DNA of 64,000 nt, taken from Brevibacterium siliguriense. GTDB taxonomy: Bacteria > Actinomycetota > Actinomycetes > Actinomycetales > Brevibacteriaceae. Both the position numbers and the translations under genes were made by a program. The notes below the pieces were generated by a model, which made no database searches, was not told the origin of the DNA, and saw nothing but the letters and a program-made list of their open reading frames with translations. Position 1 is the stretch's first letter. Every line of letters begins with the position of its first letter. Below are positions 18,096 to 26,584 of the stretch, piece by piece. The stretch is taken from positions 2,728,001-2,792,000 of the forward strand of contig NZ_LT629766.1 in NCBI RefSeq assembly GCF_900105315.1. The letters run 5' to 3'.

Positions 18096-18437
18096 GTGAA
18101 TTCCGATGTCTTCTCGGCCGTTGCCAACAGCACCCGGCGGTCGATCCTCGAAGCGGTCCGCACCAAGCCACGATCGGTCTCCGAACTGACAGCACTGTTC
18201 GAGCTCAGCCGTCCGGCGGTCTCCGGGCATCTGAGAATCCTCCGACACACAGGTTTGGTCCGCGAGGAGCATAAGGGACAGAGGCGCATCTACCACCTCG
18301 AAGCGGCTCCGTTCGCCGAACTCGCAGAATGGCTCAGTCCCTTCGAACGCTACTGGCGCGACCGCCTCGGCGATCTGTCCAAGACGCTTGATGAGCTCGA
18401 AGAATCGGAATCCGCAGACGATCTCGACACAGATTAG
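18096..18437 (+). CDS. ArsR/SmtB family transcriptional regulator
   Basis: A protein of 113 residues with a winged-helix DNA-binding domain: FSAVANSTRRSILEAVRTKP, the recognition helix region LSRPAVSGHLRILRHTGLVR, and the wing EEHKGQRRIYHLE. It lacks the metal-binding cysteines of the metal-sensing ArsR proteins and belongs to the group paired with SRPBCC (AHSA1) proteins. It starts at GTG 18096. The SRPBCC gene follows 10 bases later, so the two are one transcript. It probably represses its own operon through the repeated TATGTCG sites upstream; the inducing signal is unknown. Confidence 0.88.
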   Translation: MNSDVFSAVANSTRRSILEAVRTKPRSVSELTALFELSRPAVSGHLRILRHTGLVREEHKGQRRIYHLEAAPFAELAEWLSPFERYWRDRLGDLSKTLDELEESESADDLDTD

Positions 18438-18447
18438 GACACAGATC

Positions 18448-18864
18448 ATGACCGACGAACGCACCATCGAAGTCGACCAGTTCCTCTCTCACTCCCCGGC
18501 CACCGTCTGGCGAGCACTCACCGAACCGGATCTTATGGCCCGATGGTGGGCTGCAGGTGACATCGCTCCTGTCGTCGGACATTCCTTCACTCTCGACATG
18601 GGCAGTTTCGGGAAGCAGCCGTGCACGGTCACGAAGGTCGATCCGCAGCGCCTCATCGCCTATACGTTCGCCGAAGGCAGCCTGGATTCGACGCTGGCGT
18701 GGACGCTTGGCCCCGAAGACACGGGGACCCGACTCTTCTTAGCTCATTCCGGACTCGACGTCGACACTCAGCTGGGCCTCCAGGCTTTCAAGGGCATGGG
18801 ATCCGGGTGGCCGGGAATTCTGGCTGCGATGGAGCAGGTCCTCGAGGGCGTCGACTTACGCTGA
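18448..18864 (+). CDS. SRPBCC (AHSA1-like) domain protein
   Basis: A protein of 138 residues with the START-like fold: IEVDQFLSHSPATVWRALTE at the N-terminus, ARWWAAGDIAPVVGHSFTLD, and the C-terminal long helix GWPGILAAMEQVLEG. The fold makes a hydrophobic pocket for small ligands, and the AHSA1 group is named after the Hsp90 co-chaperone Aha1. I start at ATG 18448, with AGGA eight bases upstream; an earlier ATG lies inside the regulator gene. Its pairing with an ArsR-like repressor is common in Actinobacteria, but ligand and activity are unknown. Confidence 0.85.
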   Translation: MTDERTIEVDQFLSHSPATVWRALTEPDLMARWWAAGDIAPVVGHSFTLDMGSFGKQPCTVTKVDPQRLIAYTFAEGSLDSTLAWTLGPEDTGTRLFLAHSGLDVDTQLGLQAFKGMGSGWPGILAAMEQVLEGVDLR

Positions 18865-18902
18865 TCCGGGGGCCTGAGCGCCTGTCCGGCGTTCCCGCCG
18901 AA

Positions 18903-20189
18903 TCAGGGCGTGGGGATGGTGTGCTCACGGTCGCCTCGCTCGACTCGGTATCTCCGGAACGTCGGAAAGATCACGGCGCAGGCGAGCACGAGGAGGATGA
19001 CGACGATGCCTCCACCCGCCGAGGCGACCGAGGTGTCCGTGACCGCCGCGACGGAGCCGTGGAGGACGTCCGCAACTCGTGGCCCTCCGGCCACGACGAC
19101 GATGAACACTCCCTGCATCCGACCGCGCATCGCATCGGTGGCGGCCTCTTGCAGCATCGTCTGCCGAAAAGCGCCGGAGACGATATCGGCTCCCCCGCCG
19201 ACTGCGAGGGCAGCTAGTGCGAAGACGAGCGCCGTCAGCCAGAAGCCGCGTGCGAGCTCGAGAGAGACTCCGAAGACCGTCATCGCCGCGCCCCAGATGG
19301 CAATGGCGACGATGACGGCCAAGCCCTGACGTTGCACACGTGAGACCCAGCCCGAGAAGATTCCGGCCAATGCGCTGCCGCCGGCCAGTGCGGCGAAGAG
19401 CAGGGAGAAGACGATTCCGCCTTCGGGCGGTCCGTCGAAGGTTTCGGCTGCGATCTGCGGGAACAGTGCCCGAGGCATACCGAATACCATCGCGATGATA
19501 TCGACCAGCAATGAGACCATGACGACGGTGTTCGTCCTCAGATACCGGAATCCGTCGACGATGCCTTTGAAACCCGACCGGGTATCGGGCTGCTTCTGCG
19601 GCAGCAGCGACGGCAGTCGAATCACCGCGTAGAGCGTGGCGAACAGGAACACGGCGTCGATGACGTAGAGCAGCTGGTACCCGAACAGCGGGATGAGCGC
19701 TCCGCCGAAGATGGGCCCGATCACTGCACCCAAGGTCAGCACGGTCATGTTCAGCGAATTCGCCGCAGGCAGGAGCTCAAGCGGAACGATCGAGGGTATC
19801 AGAGCACCCTTCGCAGGCTGATTGAGACCGAAGAACGCCTGCTGCATCGAAAACACCGACAGCAGCAACCAGACGTTGTCGACACTCAGCACCGCAATGA
19901 GTGCGAGTATCGCGCTCGTGACGATCAGCCCCACAGTCGAGATCACGAGCAGCTTGCGCCGATCGATGACATCAGCCAACGACCCGCCCCACAGCCCGAA
20001 GACGATGAGCGGAACCAGACCGAACGCACCGGCGAGTCCGACATAGCCGGAGGACCCGGTGATGTGGAAGATCTGGGCGGGAATCGCCACAACCGTCATC
20101 TGCGCACCGATGACGGTGACGATATTGGCTGCCCACAGTCGCCGGAAGGGCGCATAGCGCAGTGGACGCGTGTCAGCCAGGAGCCCCAT
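18903..20189 (-). CDS. MFS transporter (EntS-like exporter)
   Basis: A protein of 428 residues with twelve predicted membrane helices. The N-terminal YAPFRRLWAANIVTVIGAQM and the loop 2-3 motif GGSLADVIDRRKLLVISTVG mark the major facilitator superfamily, closest in style to the enterobactin exporter EntS/MFS_3 group. It begins 11 bases after the clpX stop, so it may be read through from clpX. The substrate is not predictable; no siderophore or drug gene is near. It is convergent with the SRPBCC gene, with only 38 bases between. Confidence 0.88.
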   Translation of the reverse strand: MGLLADTRPLRYAPFRRLWAANIVTVIGAQMTVVAIPAQIFHITGSSGYVGLAGAFGLVPLIVFGLWGGSLADVIDRRKLLVISTVGLIVTSAILALIAVLSVDNVWLLLSVFSMQQAFFGLNQPAKGALIPSIVPLELLPAANSLNMTVLTLGAVIGPIFGGALIPLFGYQLLYVIDAVFLFATLYAVIRLPSLLPQKQPDTRSGFKGIVDGFRYLRTNTVVMVSLLVDIIAMVFGMPRALFPQIAAETFDGPPEGGIVFSLLFAALAGGSALAGIFSGWVSRVQRQGLAVIVAIAIWGAAMTVFGVSLELARGFWLTALVFALAALAVGGGADIVSGAFRQTMLQEAATDAMRGRMQGVFIVVVAGGPRVADVLHGSVAAVTDTSVASAGGGIVVILLVLACAVIFPTFRRYRVERGDREHTIPTP

Positions 20190-20200
20190 GTGTCAGAGAC

Positions 20201-21484
20201 TCAGGCAGACTTCTTATTCGTCCTGTTCCGTGACTTCGGCACGAGGGTCGGGGCGACATTGGATTCGACGACGTCCTTGGTCACGACCACCTCGGCGATG
20301 TCCTCACGTGAGGGCACATCGAACATGACCGGCTGCAGGACCTCTTCCATGATCGAACGCAGACCGCGAGCGCCGGTGCCGCGCAGCAGAGCGAGATCGG
20401 CGATGGCCTCGAGTGCTTCGGTCTCGAATGTCAGGGACACATTGTCGAACTCGAACATCCGCTGGTACTGCTTGACCAGTGCGTTCTTCGGTTCGGTGAG
20501 GATCGACATGAGCGCGGCCCGGTCGAGGTTCGACACGGTGGCCAGCACCGGCAAGCGACCGATGAATTCGGGGATGAGACCGAACTTGAGCAGATCTTCC
20601 GGGAGGATGTCCGCGTAGAGGTCCTCTTCGTCGTTCTTCGACTGCAGAAGGGCACCGAATCCGATGCCGTGCTTGCCCTTGCGACCGGCCACGATCTCCT
20701 CCATTCCGGCGAAGGCGCCGGCGACGATGAAGAGCACGTTGGTCGTGTCGATCTGCAGGAAGTCCTGGTGCGGGTGCTTGCGTCCACCCTGAGGTGGAAC
20801 CGAAGCCTGAGTGCCTTCGAGGATCTTCAGAAGTGCCTGCTGCACGCCCTCACCGGACACGTCACGAGTGATCGACGGGTTCTCCGACTTGCGGGCGATC
20901 TTGTCGATCTCGTCGATGTAGATGATTCCGTGCTCGGCACGCTGGATGTCGAAGTCCGCAGCCTGGATGAGCTTGAGCAGGATATTCTCGACGTCCTCGC
21001 CGACGTAGCCGGCTTCGGTCAGCGCAGTGGCGTCGGCGACGGCGAAGGGGACGTTGAGCCGCTTGGCCAGCGACTGAGCGAGGTAGGTCTTTCCCGAACC
21101 GGTGGGGCCGACGAGCAGAATGTTCGACTTCGCGATCTCGACCTCGGAGTCGCTGGCACCGAGTGTCTTCTCGTCACCTGACTGCAGGGACCGGATGCGC
21201 TTGTAGTGGTTGTAGACGGCTACCGACAGTGCCTTCTTCGCCGGTTCCTGACCGACCACGTACTCCTGAAGGAAGTCGAAGATCTCGCGTGGTTTGGGCA
21301 GCTCGAGTTCGGCCTGCTCCGGACTGGATTCGCTGAGCTCCTCTTCGATGATCTCATTGCACAATCCGATGCATTCATCGCAGATGTAAACACCAGGTCC
21401 GGCGATGAGTTTCCGAACCTGCTTCTGAGACTTCCCACAGAAGTTGCATTTGAGCAGGTCTGCTCCGTCCGCACTGCGAGCCAC
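20201..21484 (-). CDS. clpX: ATP-dependent Clp protease ATP-binding subunit ClpX
   Basis: A protein of 427 residues: the AAA+ unfoldase that feeds substrates to ClpP. It has the N-terminal C4 zinc finger ([11 protein letters not shown] and [10 protein letters not shown]), Walker [16 protein letters not shown], Walker [16 protein letters not shown], the pore loop GYVGEDVE, and the sensor/arginine region [16 protein letters not shown] choose GTG 21484 over GTG 21490: AAAGG lies eight bases before 21484 but only two before 21490, and the resulting [13 protein letters not shown] matches the family start. The hairpin at 21612-21653 separates it from clpP2, so it is probably transcribed on its own. 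Confidence 0.97.
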   Translation of the reverse strand: MARSADGADLLKCNFCGKSQKQVRKLIAGPGVYICDECIGLCNEIIEEELSESSPEQAELELPKPREIFDFLQEYVVGQEPAKKALSVAVYNHYKRIRSLQSGDEKTLGASDSEVEIAKSNILLVGPTGSGKTYLAQSLAKRLNVPFAVADATALTEAGYVGEDVENILLKLIQAADFDIQRAEHGIIYIDEIDKIARKSENPSITRDVSGEGVQQALLKILEGTQASVPPQGGRKHPHQDFLQIDTTNVLFIVAGAFAGMEEIVAGRKGKHGIGFGALLQSKNDEEDLYADILPEDLLKFGLIPEFIGRLPVLATVSNLDRAALMSILTEPKNALVKQYQRMFEFDNVSLTFETEALEAIADLALLRGTGARGLRSIMEEVLQPVMFDVPSREDIAEVVVTKDVVESNVAPTLVPKSRNRTNKKSA

Positions 21485-21611
21485 TGTCACAACCTTTCGC
21501 CAGGACGCTTGGCCCCAACTCTACCGCTCGTGTTTCCTGTACCTCAATAGCTTCCCATACGTGGCGGACACGAGCCCCCAGCCACGTCCCGGTGTGTCGG
21601 AGGAAGGAACG

Positions 21612-21653
21612 GAGAACGGGTCCGCACGATCGCAATCGTACGAACCCGTTCTC
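21612..21653 (-). terminator. Terminator between clpP2 and clpX
   Basis: Outer arms of 10 perfect bases and a nearly matched inner stem (21612-21630 and 21635-21653) around CGCA. On the minus strand a GTTCCTTCCT pyrimidine stretch follows. It ends the clpP1-clpP2 transcript. Confidence 0.75.
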
Positions 21654-21680
21654 GGTGTTTCCCAGCCTTCCGAGCGGTGA

Positions 21681-22334
21681 TCAGTTCGCGTTCTTGCGCG
21701 AAGAGAGCACCTGGTCGACGAGACCGTAGTCCTTGGCCTGCTCGGCCGTGAGGAAGAGGTCACGCTCGATGTCGTTCGAGACCTGCGTGGCCTCCTTGTT
21801 CGAGTGCTTGGCCAGAGTGCCTTCGAGCCATTCGCGCATCCGCAGCACCTCGGCAGCCTGGATCTCCAGGTCAGAGGCCTGTCCCTGCCCCTGTCCCTGC
21901 ATTGCGGGCTGGTGGATGAGCACACGCGCGTTCGGCAGAGCCAGACGTTTGCCGGGAGTTCCCGCAGCCAGCAGCACGGCGGCGGCGGAGGCGGCCTGAC
22001 CGAGGCAGACGGTCTGGATCTCCGGCTTGATGTACTGCATCGTGTCGTAGATGGCGGTCATCGCGGTGAAGGAACCACCGGGCGAGTTGATGTAGAGAGT
22101 GATGTCGCGGTCCGGGTCCTGCGATTCGAGGACCAGCAGCTGAGCCATGACATCGTCGGCCGACGTGTCATCGACCTGCGCACCGAGGAACACAACACGG
22201 TCGTCGAAGAGCTTGGTGTAGGGGTCCTGGCGTTTGAAGCCGTAAGGTGTGCGCTCTTCGAACTGCGGCATGACGTAACGCGACTGCGGCATGTTCGACG
22301 CCGTGGAACCCGGCATAAAGTTCATTGAATTCAT
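21681..22334 (-). CDS. clpP2: ATP-dependent Clp protease proteolytic subunit, ClpP2 type
   Basis: A protein of 217 residues, serine peptidase S14. The catalytic triad is visible as Ser116 ([12 protein letters not shown]), His141 (VLIHQPAMQ) and Asp192 (NDIERDLF). The N-terminal 25 residues (Met/Asn/Gln-rich) precede the conserved [20 protein letters not shown], typical of the downstream copy in actinobacterial clpP1-clpP2 pairs. A short GQGQGQ loop follows the His motif. The ATG has GAGGG upstream; 17 bases separate it from clpP1, so both are one operon and probably form a mixed ClpP1P2 complex, as in Mycobacterium. Confidence 0.95.
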   Translation of the reverse strand: MNSMNFMPGSTASNMPQSRYVMPQFEERTPYGFKRQDPYTKLFDDRVVFLGAQVDDTSADDVMAQLLVLESQDPDRDITLYINSPGGSFTAMTAIYDTMQYIKPEIQTVCLGQAASAAAVLLAAGTPGKRLALPNARVLIHQPAMQGQGQGQASDLEIQAAEVLRMREWLEGTLAKHSNKEATQVSNDIERDLFLTAEQAKDYGLVDQVLSSRKNAN

Positions 22335-22351
22335 ACTTCCCTCACTCCTGC

Positions 22352-22963
22352 TCAGTTGTTCTCGACGTCGGACGCGCGGGTGACCATCTTGTCGATGAAG
22401 CCGTATTCGAGCGCTTCTTCGGCGGTGAACCAGTGGTCGCGGTCGTTGTCCTTGAGGATCTGCTCGAGCGACTTGCCGGTCTGCTGAGCGGTCAGTTCCG
22501 CCATCTGCTTCTTCATGTGCAGGATCAGTTCGGCCTGGATCTTGATGTCCGTGGCCGTACCGCCGATGCCGCCCAGCGGCTGGTGCATGAGGATGCGGGC
22601 GTGCGGGGTCGCGTAGCGCTTGCCCGGGGTGCCCGAGGACAGCAGGAACTGACCCATCGAGGCGGCCATGCCCATGGCCACGGTCGAGACATCGGGCTTG
22701 ATGTACTGCATCGTGTCGTAGATGGCCATACCGGCGGTGACGGATCCGCCGGGCGAGTTGATGTAGAGCGAGATGTCCGCTTCGGGGTCCTCGGCGGCAA
22801 GCAGCATCATCTGCGCGCAGATGGCGTTGGCGTTGTCGTCACGCACCTCCGAACCGAGCCAGATGATGCGCTCCTTGAGAAGACGATTGAAGATGTGGTC
22901 GTCCAGACCCATTCCCCCACCGGCGTCGAGGCCGACGGGAGCTGTCATGTCGTATGCGCTCAC
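22352..22963 (-). CDS. clpP1: ATP-dependent Clp protease proteolytic subunit, ClpP1 type
   Basis: A protein of 203 residues starting at GTG 22963, with AGGAG seven bases upstream. Catalytic residues are Ser102 ([13 protein letters not shown]), His127 ([10 protein letters not shown]) and Asp176 (KDNDRDHWF). It is the first gene of the clpP1-clpP2 operon. Upstream lie a ClgR-type site (23045-23062) and a TAGAGT -10 candidate (23005-23000), so expression is probably raised by ClgR during proteotoxic stress. The tig terminator separates it from tig, unlike a simple tig-clp operon. Confidence 0.95.
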   Translation of the reverse strand: MSAYDMTAPVGLDAGGGMGLDDHIFNRLLKERIIWLGSEVRDDNANAICAQMMLLAAEDPEADISLYINSPGGSVTAGMAIYDTMQYIKPDVSTVAMGMAASMGQFLLSSGTPGKRYATPHARILMHQPLGGIGGTATDIKIQAELILHMKKQMAELTAQQTGKSLEQILKDNDRDHWFTAEEALEYGFIDKMVTRASDVENN

Positions 22964-23044
22964 GTTTCACTCCTGTGTTCTGTGGATGGCTTGCTATGGA
23001 CTCTAACCGCTCTCCCCCGGGTTTTAGTCCGCGGCGAGGCCCGT

Positions 23045-23062
23045 GTTCGCCATCAGCGTGAT
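23045..23062 (-). promoter_or_regulatory. ClgR-binding site upstream of clpP1P2
   Basis: On the minus strand the 18-mer ATCACGCTGATGGCGAAC fits every position of the corynebacterial ClgR consensus WNNWCGCYNANRGCGWWS. On the plus strand it also fits the Streptomyces form GTTCGC-N5-GCG. It lies about 82 bases before clpP1 and about 50-60 before the candidate promoter, a place suited to an activator. The consensus sequences are recalled from the literature on ClgR. Confidence 0.75.
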
Positions 23063-23082
23063 CGGCACCTGCACAGATGCGA

Positions 23083-23120
23083 AGACGGTGGGTACGGATC
23101 GTGATCCGTACCCACCGTCT
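23083..23120 (-). terminator. Terminator after tig
   Basis: Perfect 18-bp arms (23083-23100 and 23103-23120) with a two-base centre, 33 bases after the tig stop codon. It insulates tig from the ClgR-controlled clpP1P2 unit. Confidence 0.85.
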
Positions 23121-23152
23121 CATCAGGATTCCACCGCCGAGGCGGGGCTCCC

Positions 23153-24514
23153 TCAGTTCTCTTCGGCAGCCTCTGCAGGTGCTTCGTCTGCGGCATCCGC
23201 GCTCTGCGCGTCAGCGTCGGCATCCTCGGCGTCGTCCCCGGCCGAGGTGAAGGCCTCCATGTCGACGACGTTTCCGGCGGTGTCCTTGACCGTGGCACCC
23301 GCGAGGACGGCGGCCAGGGCCTTGCGGCGCGAGACCTCTCCGACGAGGGCGTTGACCTGGCCGGAGCTGTCGAGCATCTGGGCGAACTCGTTGGGGTTCA
23401 TCCCGTACTGCTGCGAAGCGGATATCAGGTACTCGATGAGTTCGGGCTGGCTGACCTCGACGTTCTCGGCTTCGGAGACGGCATCGAGGATGAACTGGGT
23501 GCGCAGGTTGCGCTCGGTCTCCTCGGTGACCTCCTTGCGGTGCTCGTCATCATCCGAACGATTCTCGGATTCGAGGTGACGCTCGACCTCGTCGGTGACG
23601 ATCTTGGCCGGGACCGGGACGTCGAGGGTCTCGATGAGGTGCTCGAGGACCTTGTCGCGTGCCTGCACGCCCTGCTCGGTCTCCTTGGACTTGCCGGCCT
23701 GCTCGCGCAGGTCCTCACGCAGCTCGTCGATCGTGTCGAACTCGCTGGCCAGCTGAGCGAAGTCGTCGTCGGCCTCGGGCAGTTCGCGTTCCTTGACAGC
23801 GCCCAGGGTGATCTTCACGGTGCCCTGCTCGCCTGCGTGCTCGCCGCCTGCGAAGGTGGTCTCGAAGGTCGTGGTCTCACCGGCGGAGAGTCCGTCGAGG
23901 GCCTCGTCCATGCCTTCGAGCATGGTTCCAGCACCGACCTGGTACGAGATGTCGGAAGCGGTGTCGATCTCTTCGTCACCGATGGTGGCGACGAGGTCGA
24001 GGGTGACGAAGTCATCCTTGGCGGCGGGGCGATCGACGGCGACCAGGGTTCCGAAGCGGGTGCGCAGCTGCTCGAGCTCGGCATCCACATCGGCATCGGT
24101 GACCTCGATGGGGTCGACTTCGATGTTGATTGTGTCGTAGGCAGGCAGTTCGACCTCGGGACGCACGTCAACCTCGACGGTGAAGCCCAGATCACCGTCT
24201 TCGGTTCCGTCGAGACCGGGAACTTCTGAGATCTCGACCTCGGGCTGGCCCATCGGCTTGAGGTCGTGCTCTTCGACCGCGTTGCGGTAGAAGTCATCAA
24301 GACCGTTGTTGACCGCTTCCTGGATCACGGCCGGACGGCCGATGCGCTGATCGATGATGCGCGCGGGGACCTTGCCCTTACGGAAACCGGGGACGGTGAC
24401 CTGGGCACCGATGGTTTTGTATGCCTCGTCGACGCTCGGTTTGAGTTCGGCGTATGGGACTTCCACGCTGATCTTGACCCGGGTGGGGTCGAGTTGCTCG
24501 ACGGAGCTCTTCAC
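23153..24514 (-). CDS. tig: Trigger factor, ribosome-associated chaperone and peptidyl-prolyl isomerase
   Basis: A protein of 453 residues. It has the ribosome-binding N-domain (MKSSVEQLDPTRVKISVEVP) with the signature VPGFRKGKVPARIIDQRIGR, the FKBP-like PPIase domain (DFVTLDLVATIGDEEIDTAS), and the helical C-domain. The last 35 residues are Ala/Asp/Glu-rich, a common actinobacterial tail. I choose GTG 24514, seven bases after GAAAGG; the five residues before it (from 24529) are not conserved. Its promoter region contains a 12-base direct repeat. Confidence 0.96.
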   Translation of the reverse strand: MKSSVEQLDPTRVKISVEVPYAELKPSVDEAYKTIGAQVTVPGFRKGKVPARIIDQRIGRPAVIQEAVNNGLDDFYRNAVEEHDLKPMGQPEVEISEVPGLDGTEDGDLGFTVEVDVRPEVELPAYDTINIEVDPIEVTDADVDAELEQLRTRFGTLVAVDRPAAKDDFVTLDLVATIGDEEIDTASDISYQVGAGTMLEGMDEALDGLSAGETTTFETTFAGGEHAGEQGTVKITLGAVKERELPEADDDFAQLASEFDTIDELREDLREQAGKSKETEQGVQARDKVLEHLIETLDVPVPAKIVTDEVERHLESENRSDDDEHRKEVTEETERNLRTQFILDAVSEAENVEVSQPELIEYLISASQQYGMNPNEFAQMLDSSGQVNALVGEVSRRKALAAVLAGATVKDTAGNVVDMEAFTSAGDDAEDADADAQSADAADEAPAEAAEEN

Positions 24515-24684
24515 AGTGTGACCTTTCAAATTCGACAGTCATGCATTTTCGGTCATCTCCGACCTGATCATCCGGGTTCGTGACCGCAAACGGCCATCTC
24601 ACAGCCTGATCGGTCATCTCGTGACCTTAAGGGAGCGAAAGTCCACGAATAGTTCGCGCACGTCCGCAAGACGCAATCACCTAT

Positions 24685-24715
24685 GTTACGCGAAACCCCG
24701 CCCGTTACGCGAAAC
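24685..24715. repeat. 12-bp direct repeat upstream of tig
   Basis: GTTACGCGAAAC is present at 24685-24696 and exactly again at 24704-24715, a 19-base period. It lies about 170-200 bases before the tig start and just past the end of the GH15-like gene (24725), so it could be a regulator site for tig. No known factor is assigned. Confidence 0.5.
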
Positions 24716-24724
24716 AGGGTGATT

Positions 24725-25873
24725 TCACGAACCCGCTCCACCGCGGTGCACATAGAGCTCGTCGAGGGTGATGATGACGTTGGCCGCCGTCCACGACAGC
24801 GGGGCCACTGAGACCGGGGCGCCCTCGGCGCTGATCTTCTCCGGCAGCGAACCGGCGCTGGTGCGGTGCGCGGAGAGCCAGTCGAGGATCGACTCGGCCT
24901 TCTCCACCTGCCCGAGTCGGGCGAAACCGAGTCCCATGAGCGAGGTCGACGGGGTCCAGCTGGAGCGGTCGATGATCCACCCATGCCCGGGTTTGATCCC
25001 TCCTGCCGGCTGTTCGAGACGGTTCCAGACCTCGCCGAGGAGCTCAGGTTCGAGTGCGTAGATCCCGTCCGCCGCATTAGGCACGAGTCCGGCGGCGGGC
25101 AGGTAGGCGATCGCCGAATCGCACCCGCCCGAGGTCGGGTAACGCTGCATCCCATTGGCCTCGAAGGTCCGAGTGAACGTCGCACGATAGTCATCCGCCG
25201 CACGCCGGACGGCTTCCGGATCACCGCCGAGGCGGCCCCACAGTTCCGGATCCGCCTTCGTCAGTGCTGTGAGCGAGTTCATCCCGACCAGGGTCGGACC
25301 GGCCAAACCGAGCGAGACCTGCGATTCTCCGACCTCCCAATAGTCCGGGCCGACGGGAGGCAGACGGTGACCGAGAGCGGTGAGGTCTAAGAGACGCCGC
25401 GTGGTCCGTCGCAGCAGATCGTCAAGGGCACCGAGGTCGAACGACCCTGCTGTCGCTGCGGATACCGCATTGACGTCGGAGATCGCCCAGAGGACGAGAC
25501 CGAGGGAGTCGAACTGCGATTCGCGGTCATCCGGCGCCATGCCGGATGATGGGTCGACGCGGGCGGCGAATGAGCCGTCGACCGCCTGCGCGGACTGAAG
25601 GAAGAGAAGCTGGCTCCACGCCAAGTCCGGCCGACCGATTCGAGCCAGAGCGATTGCGGAGAAGGCAGCGTCGCGGGGCCAGACATACCGCCACGGGCCG
25701 GACCATCCGGCGACCGTGGCAGGCAGTTCGTCGCTGAGCACCCACAGGTCGAGCAGAGCAGAGATCGCCAGATCCCGACGGTCGGCCGGCAGTGCCCTGA
25801 GCCAGGGTTCACAGGCGTCAAGGAACTCCTGCTGCCTCCGCTCCGGGCCAGGATCGGCGAGGCCCGACATCAC
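24725..25873 (-). CDS. GH15-like (alpha/alpha)6 hydrolase, probably secreted; 5' end out of frame
   Basis: A protein of at least 382 residues related to glucoamylase-type glycoside hydrolase family 15. Key segments are GPWRYVWPRDAAFSAIALAR, DSLGLVLWAISDVNA, the GWIIDRSSWTPSTSLMGLGF region and the C-terminal LPEKISAEGAPVSVAPLSWT. Substrate could be alpha-glucan or trehalose, not decidable here. In this frame the first usual start is GTG 25873, without a convincing SD. The frame is open further upstream to 26141 and there encodes a Tat-type signal, but without ATG, GTG or TTG. The gene is therefore probably interrupted by a one-base frameshift near 26107-26120. The downstream neighbour is tig. 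Confidence 0.75.
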   Translation of the reverse strand: MMSGLADPGPERRQQEFLDACEPWLRALPADRRDLAISALLDLWVLSDELPATVAGWSGPWRYVWPRDAAFSAIALARIGRPDLAWSQLLFLQSAQAVDGSFAARVDPSSGMAPDDRESQFDSLGLVLWAISDVNAVSAATAGSFDLGALDDLLRRTTRRLLDLTALGHRLPPVGPDYWEVGESQVSLGLAGPTLVGMNSLTALTKADPELWGRLGGDPEAVRRAADDYRATFTRTFEANGMQRYPTSGGCDSAIAYLPAAGLVPNAADGIYALEPELLGEVWNRLEQPAGGIKPGHGWIIDRSSWTPSTSLMGLGFARLGQVEKAESILDWLSAHRTSAGSLPEKISAEGAPVSVAPLSWTAANVIITLDELYVHRGGAGS

Positions 25874-26131
25874 TCGAGACTGCCGGGGCAGTCTCTGCGC
25901 GGTTTCGGCATCGACGGCTTCGCGCAGGTCTGAGGAAGTGTAGGCGGATGTGACGGAGCGGACCGGGTCGGGTCGGGCCGCCTCGGCGAGGGCTGCGGTG
26001 ATCGCCGAACCGAAACCGATCGCACCGATCCCGACGGCGGCACCGGTGAGAATCGCTCGTCGGCTGGGCAGCGCGGTGCTCCGTGCACCTCGCGGGGCGA
26101 GCCCTGCAGCGGCCGAACGGCGGTGGTCATG
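25874..26131 (-). pseudogene. Displaced N-terminus of the GH15-like gene, with twin-arginine signal
   Basis: An ATG at 26131, about nine bases after an AGGA, opens MTTAVRPLQGSPRE in one frame that stops at 25870. The GH15 frame in the same bases reads ALPSRRAILTGAAVGIGAIG and FGSAITAALAEAA: a twin-arginine motif, a hydrophobic stretch and an Ala-rich cleavage region. One added base in the C4 run at about 26102 to 26114 (for example TCGCCCC to TCGCCCCC) joins the two into one protein with a normal start. Alternatively, CTG 26071 with GGAG seven bases upstream might serve as a rare start. Confidence 0.6.
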
Positions 26132-26160
26132 AGGAGGATCCTACCTGTCCGGGCACGAGA

Positions 26161-26192
26161 AAGCCGGCCTGACCTTCGGGTCAGACCGGCTT
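26161..26192 (-). terminator. Terminator after tRNA-Gly
   Basis: Arms of 14 bases (26161-26174 and 26179-26192) with one mismatch and a TTCG loop, directly after the CCA end of the tRNA-Gly gene. Confidence 0.85.
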
Positions 26193-26193
26193 G

Positions 26194-26267
26194 TGGAGGG
26201 GATGACGGGAATCGAACCCGCACCATCAGTTTGGAAGACTGAGGCTCTACCATTGAGCTACATCCCC
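26194..26267 (-). tRNA. tRNA-Gly (TCC)
   Basis: Minus-strand cloverleaf: acceptor GGGGATG pairs with CATCCCC. The anticodon loop CTTCCAA gives anticodon TCC, and the T arm carries the GGTTCGATTCC core. The CCA end is encoded (26196-26194). Confidence 0.97.
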
Positions 26268-26281
26268 GTGTTGCGAGTTCG

Positions 26282-26311
26282 ACTATAGTCGAGAACTTCC
26301 TCGACCTCCAA
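26282..26311 (-). promoter_or_regulatory. Promoter of tRNA-Gly
   Basis: On the minus strand TTGGAG (26311-26306) and TATAGT (26287-26282) are separated by 18 bases, placing transcription start a few bases before the tRNA. The -10 lies inside the 12-base palindrome CGACTATAGTCG. Confidence 0.7.
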
Positions 26312-26432
26312 ATCGACATACGGTGACCTGCGTCACCCGCCGGATCACACTGTGAGGTGCGTCGCATTAGCGGCTTTGCTCGATTTGCAAGGTGCAAGTC
26401 CCGACCCGCCTGTGGTTAGATAGGAGCCGTCG

Positions 26433-26506
26433 CGGGATGTGGCGCAGCTTGGTAGCGCATCTGTTTTGGGAACAGAGGGTCGCAGGTTCAAATCCTGTCA
26501 TCCCGA
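26433..26506 (+). tRNA. tRNA-Pro (TGG)
   Basis: Cloverleaf with acceptor CGGGATG/CATCCCG, anticodon loop TTTGGGA (anticodon TGG), and T arm GCAGG-TTCAAAT-CCTGT. CCA is not encoded. A TTAGAT -10 candidate lies about 15 bases upstream. The gene is divergent from tRNA-Gly. Confidence 0.97.
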
Positions 26507-26514
26507 CAGACTTC

Positions 26515-26544
26515 AGCCGCTCGGACCACTTGGTCCGAGCGGCT
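26515..26544 (+). terminator. Terminator after tRNA-Pro
   Basis: Perfect 14-base arms (26515-26528 and 26531-26544) followed by TTTGTCGTT, eight bases after the tRNA. Confidence 0.9.
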
Positions 26545-26584
26545 TTGTCGTTCCACCTACGTCAGATCGACCACGGCCACCTGC

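Noticed and set aside
18865-18902. Terminator between the SRPBCC and MFS genes
   Set aside because: Only a 4-bp GGCG/CGCC stem with short flanking matches; too weak to call.
24551-24630. Imperfect repeats of GGTCATCTC in the tig leader
   Set aside because: Copies differ at several bases and show no regular spacing; chance similarity is likely.
25870-26397. Minus-strand frame covering tRNA-Gly and the 5' part of the GH15 gene
   Set aside because: It reads through a tRNA; only its part from ATG 26131 is of interest, as the displaced start of GH15.
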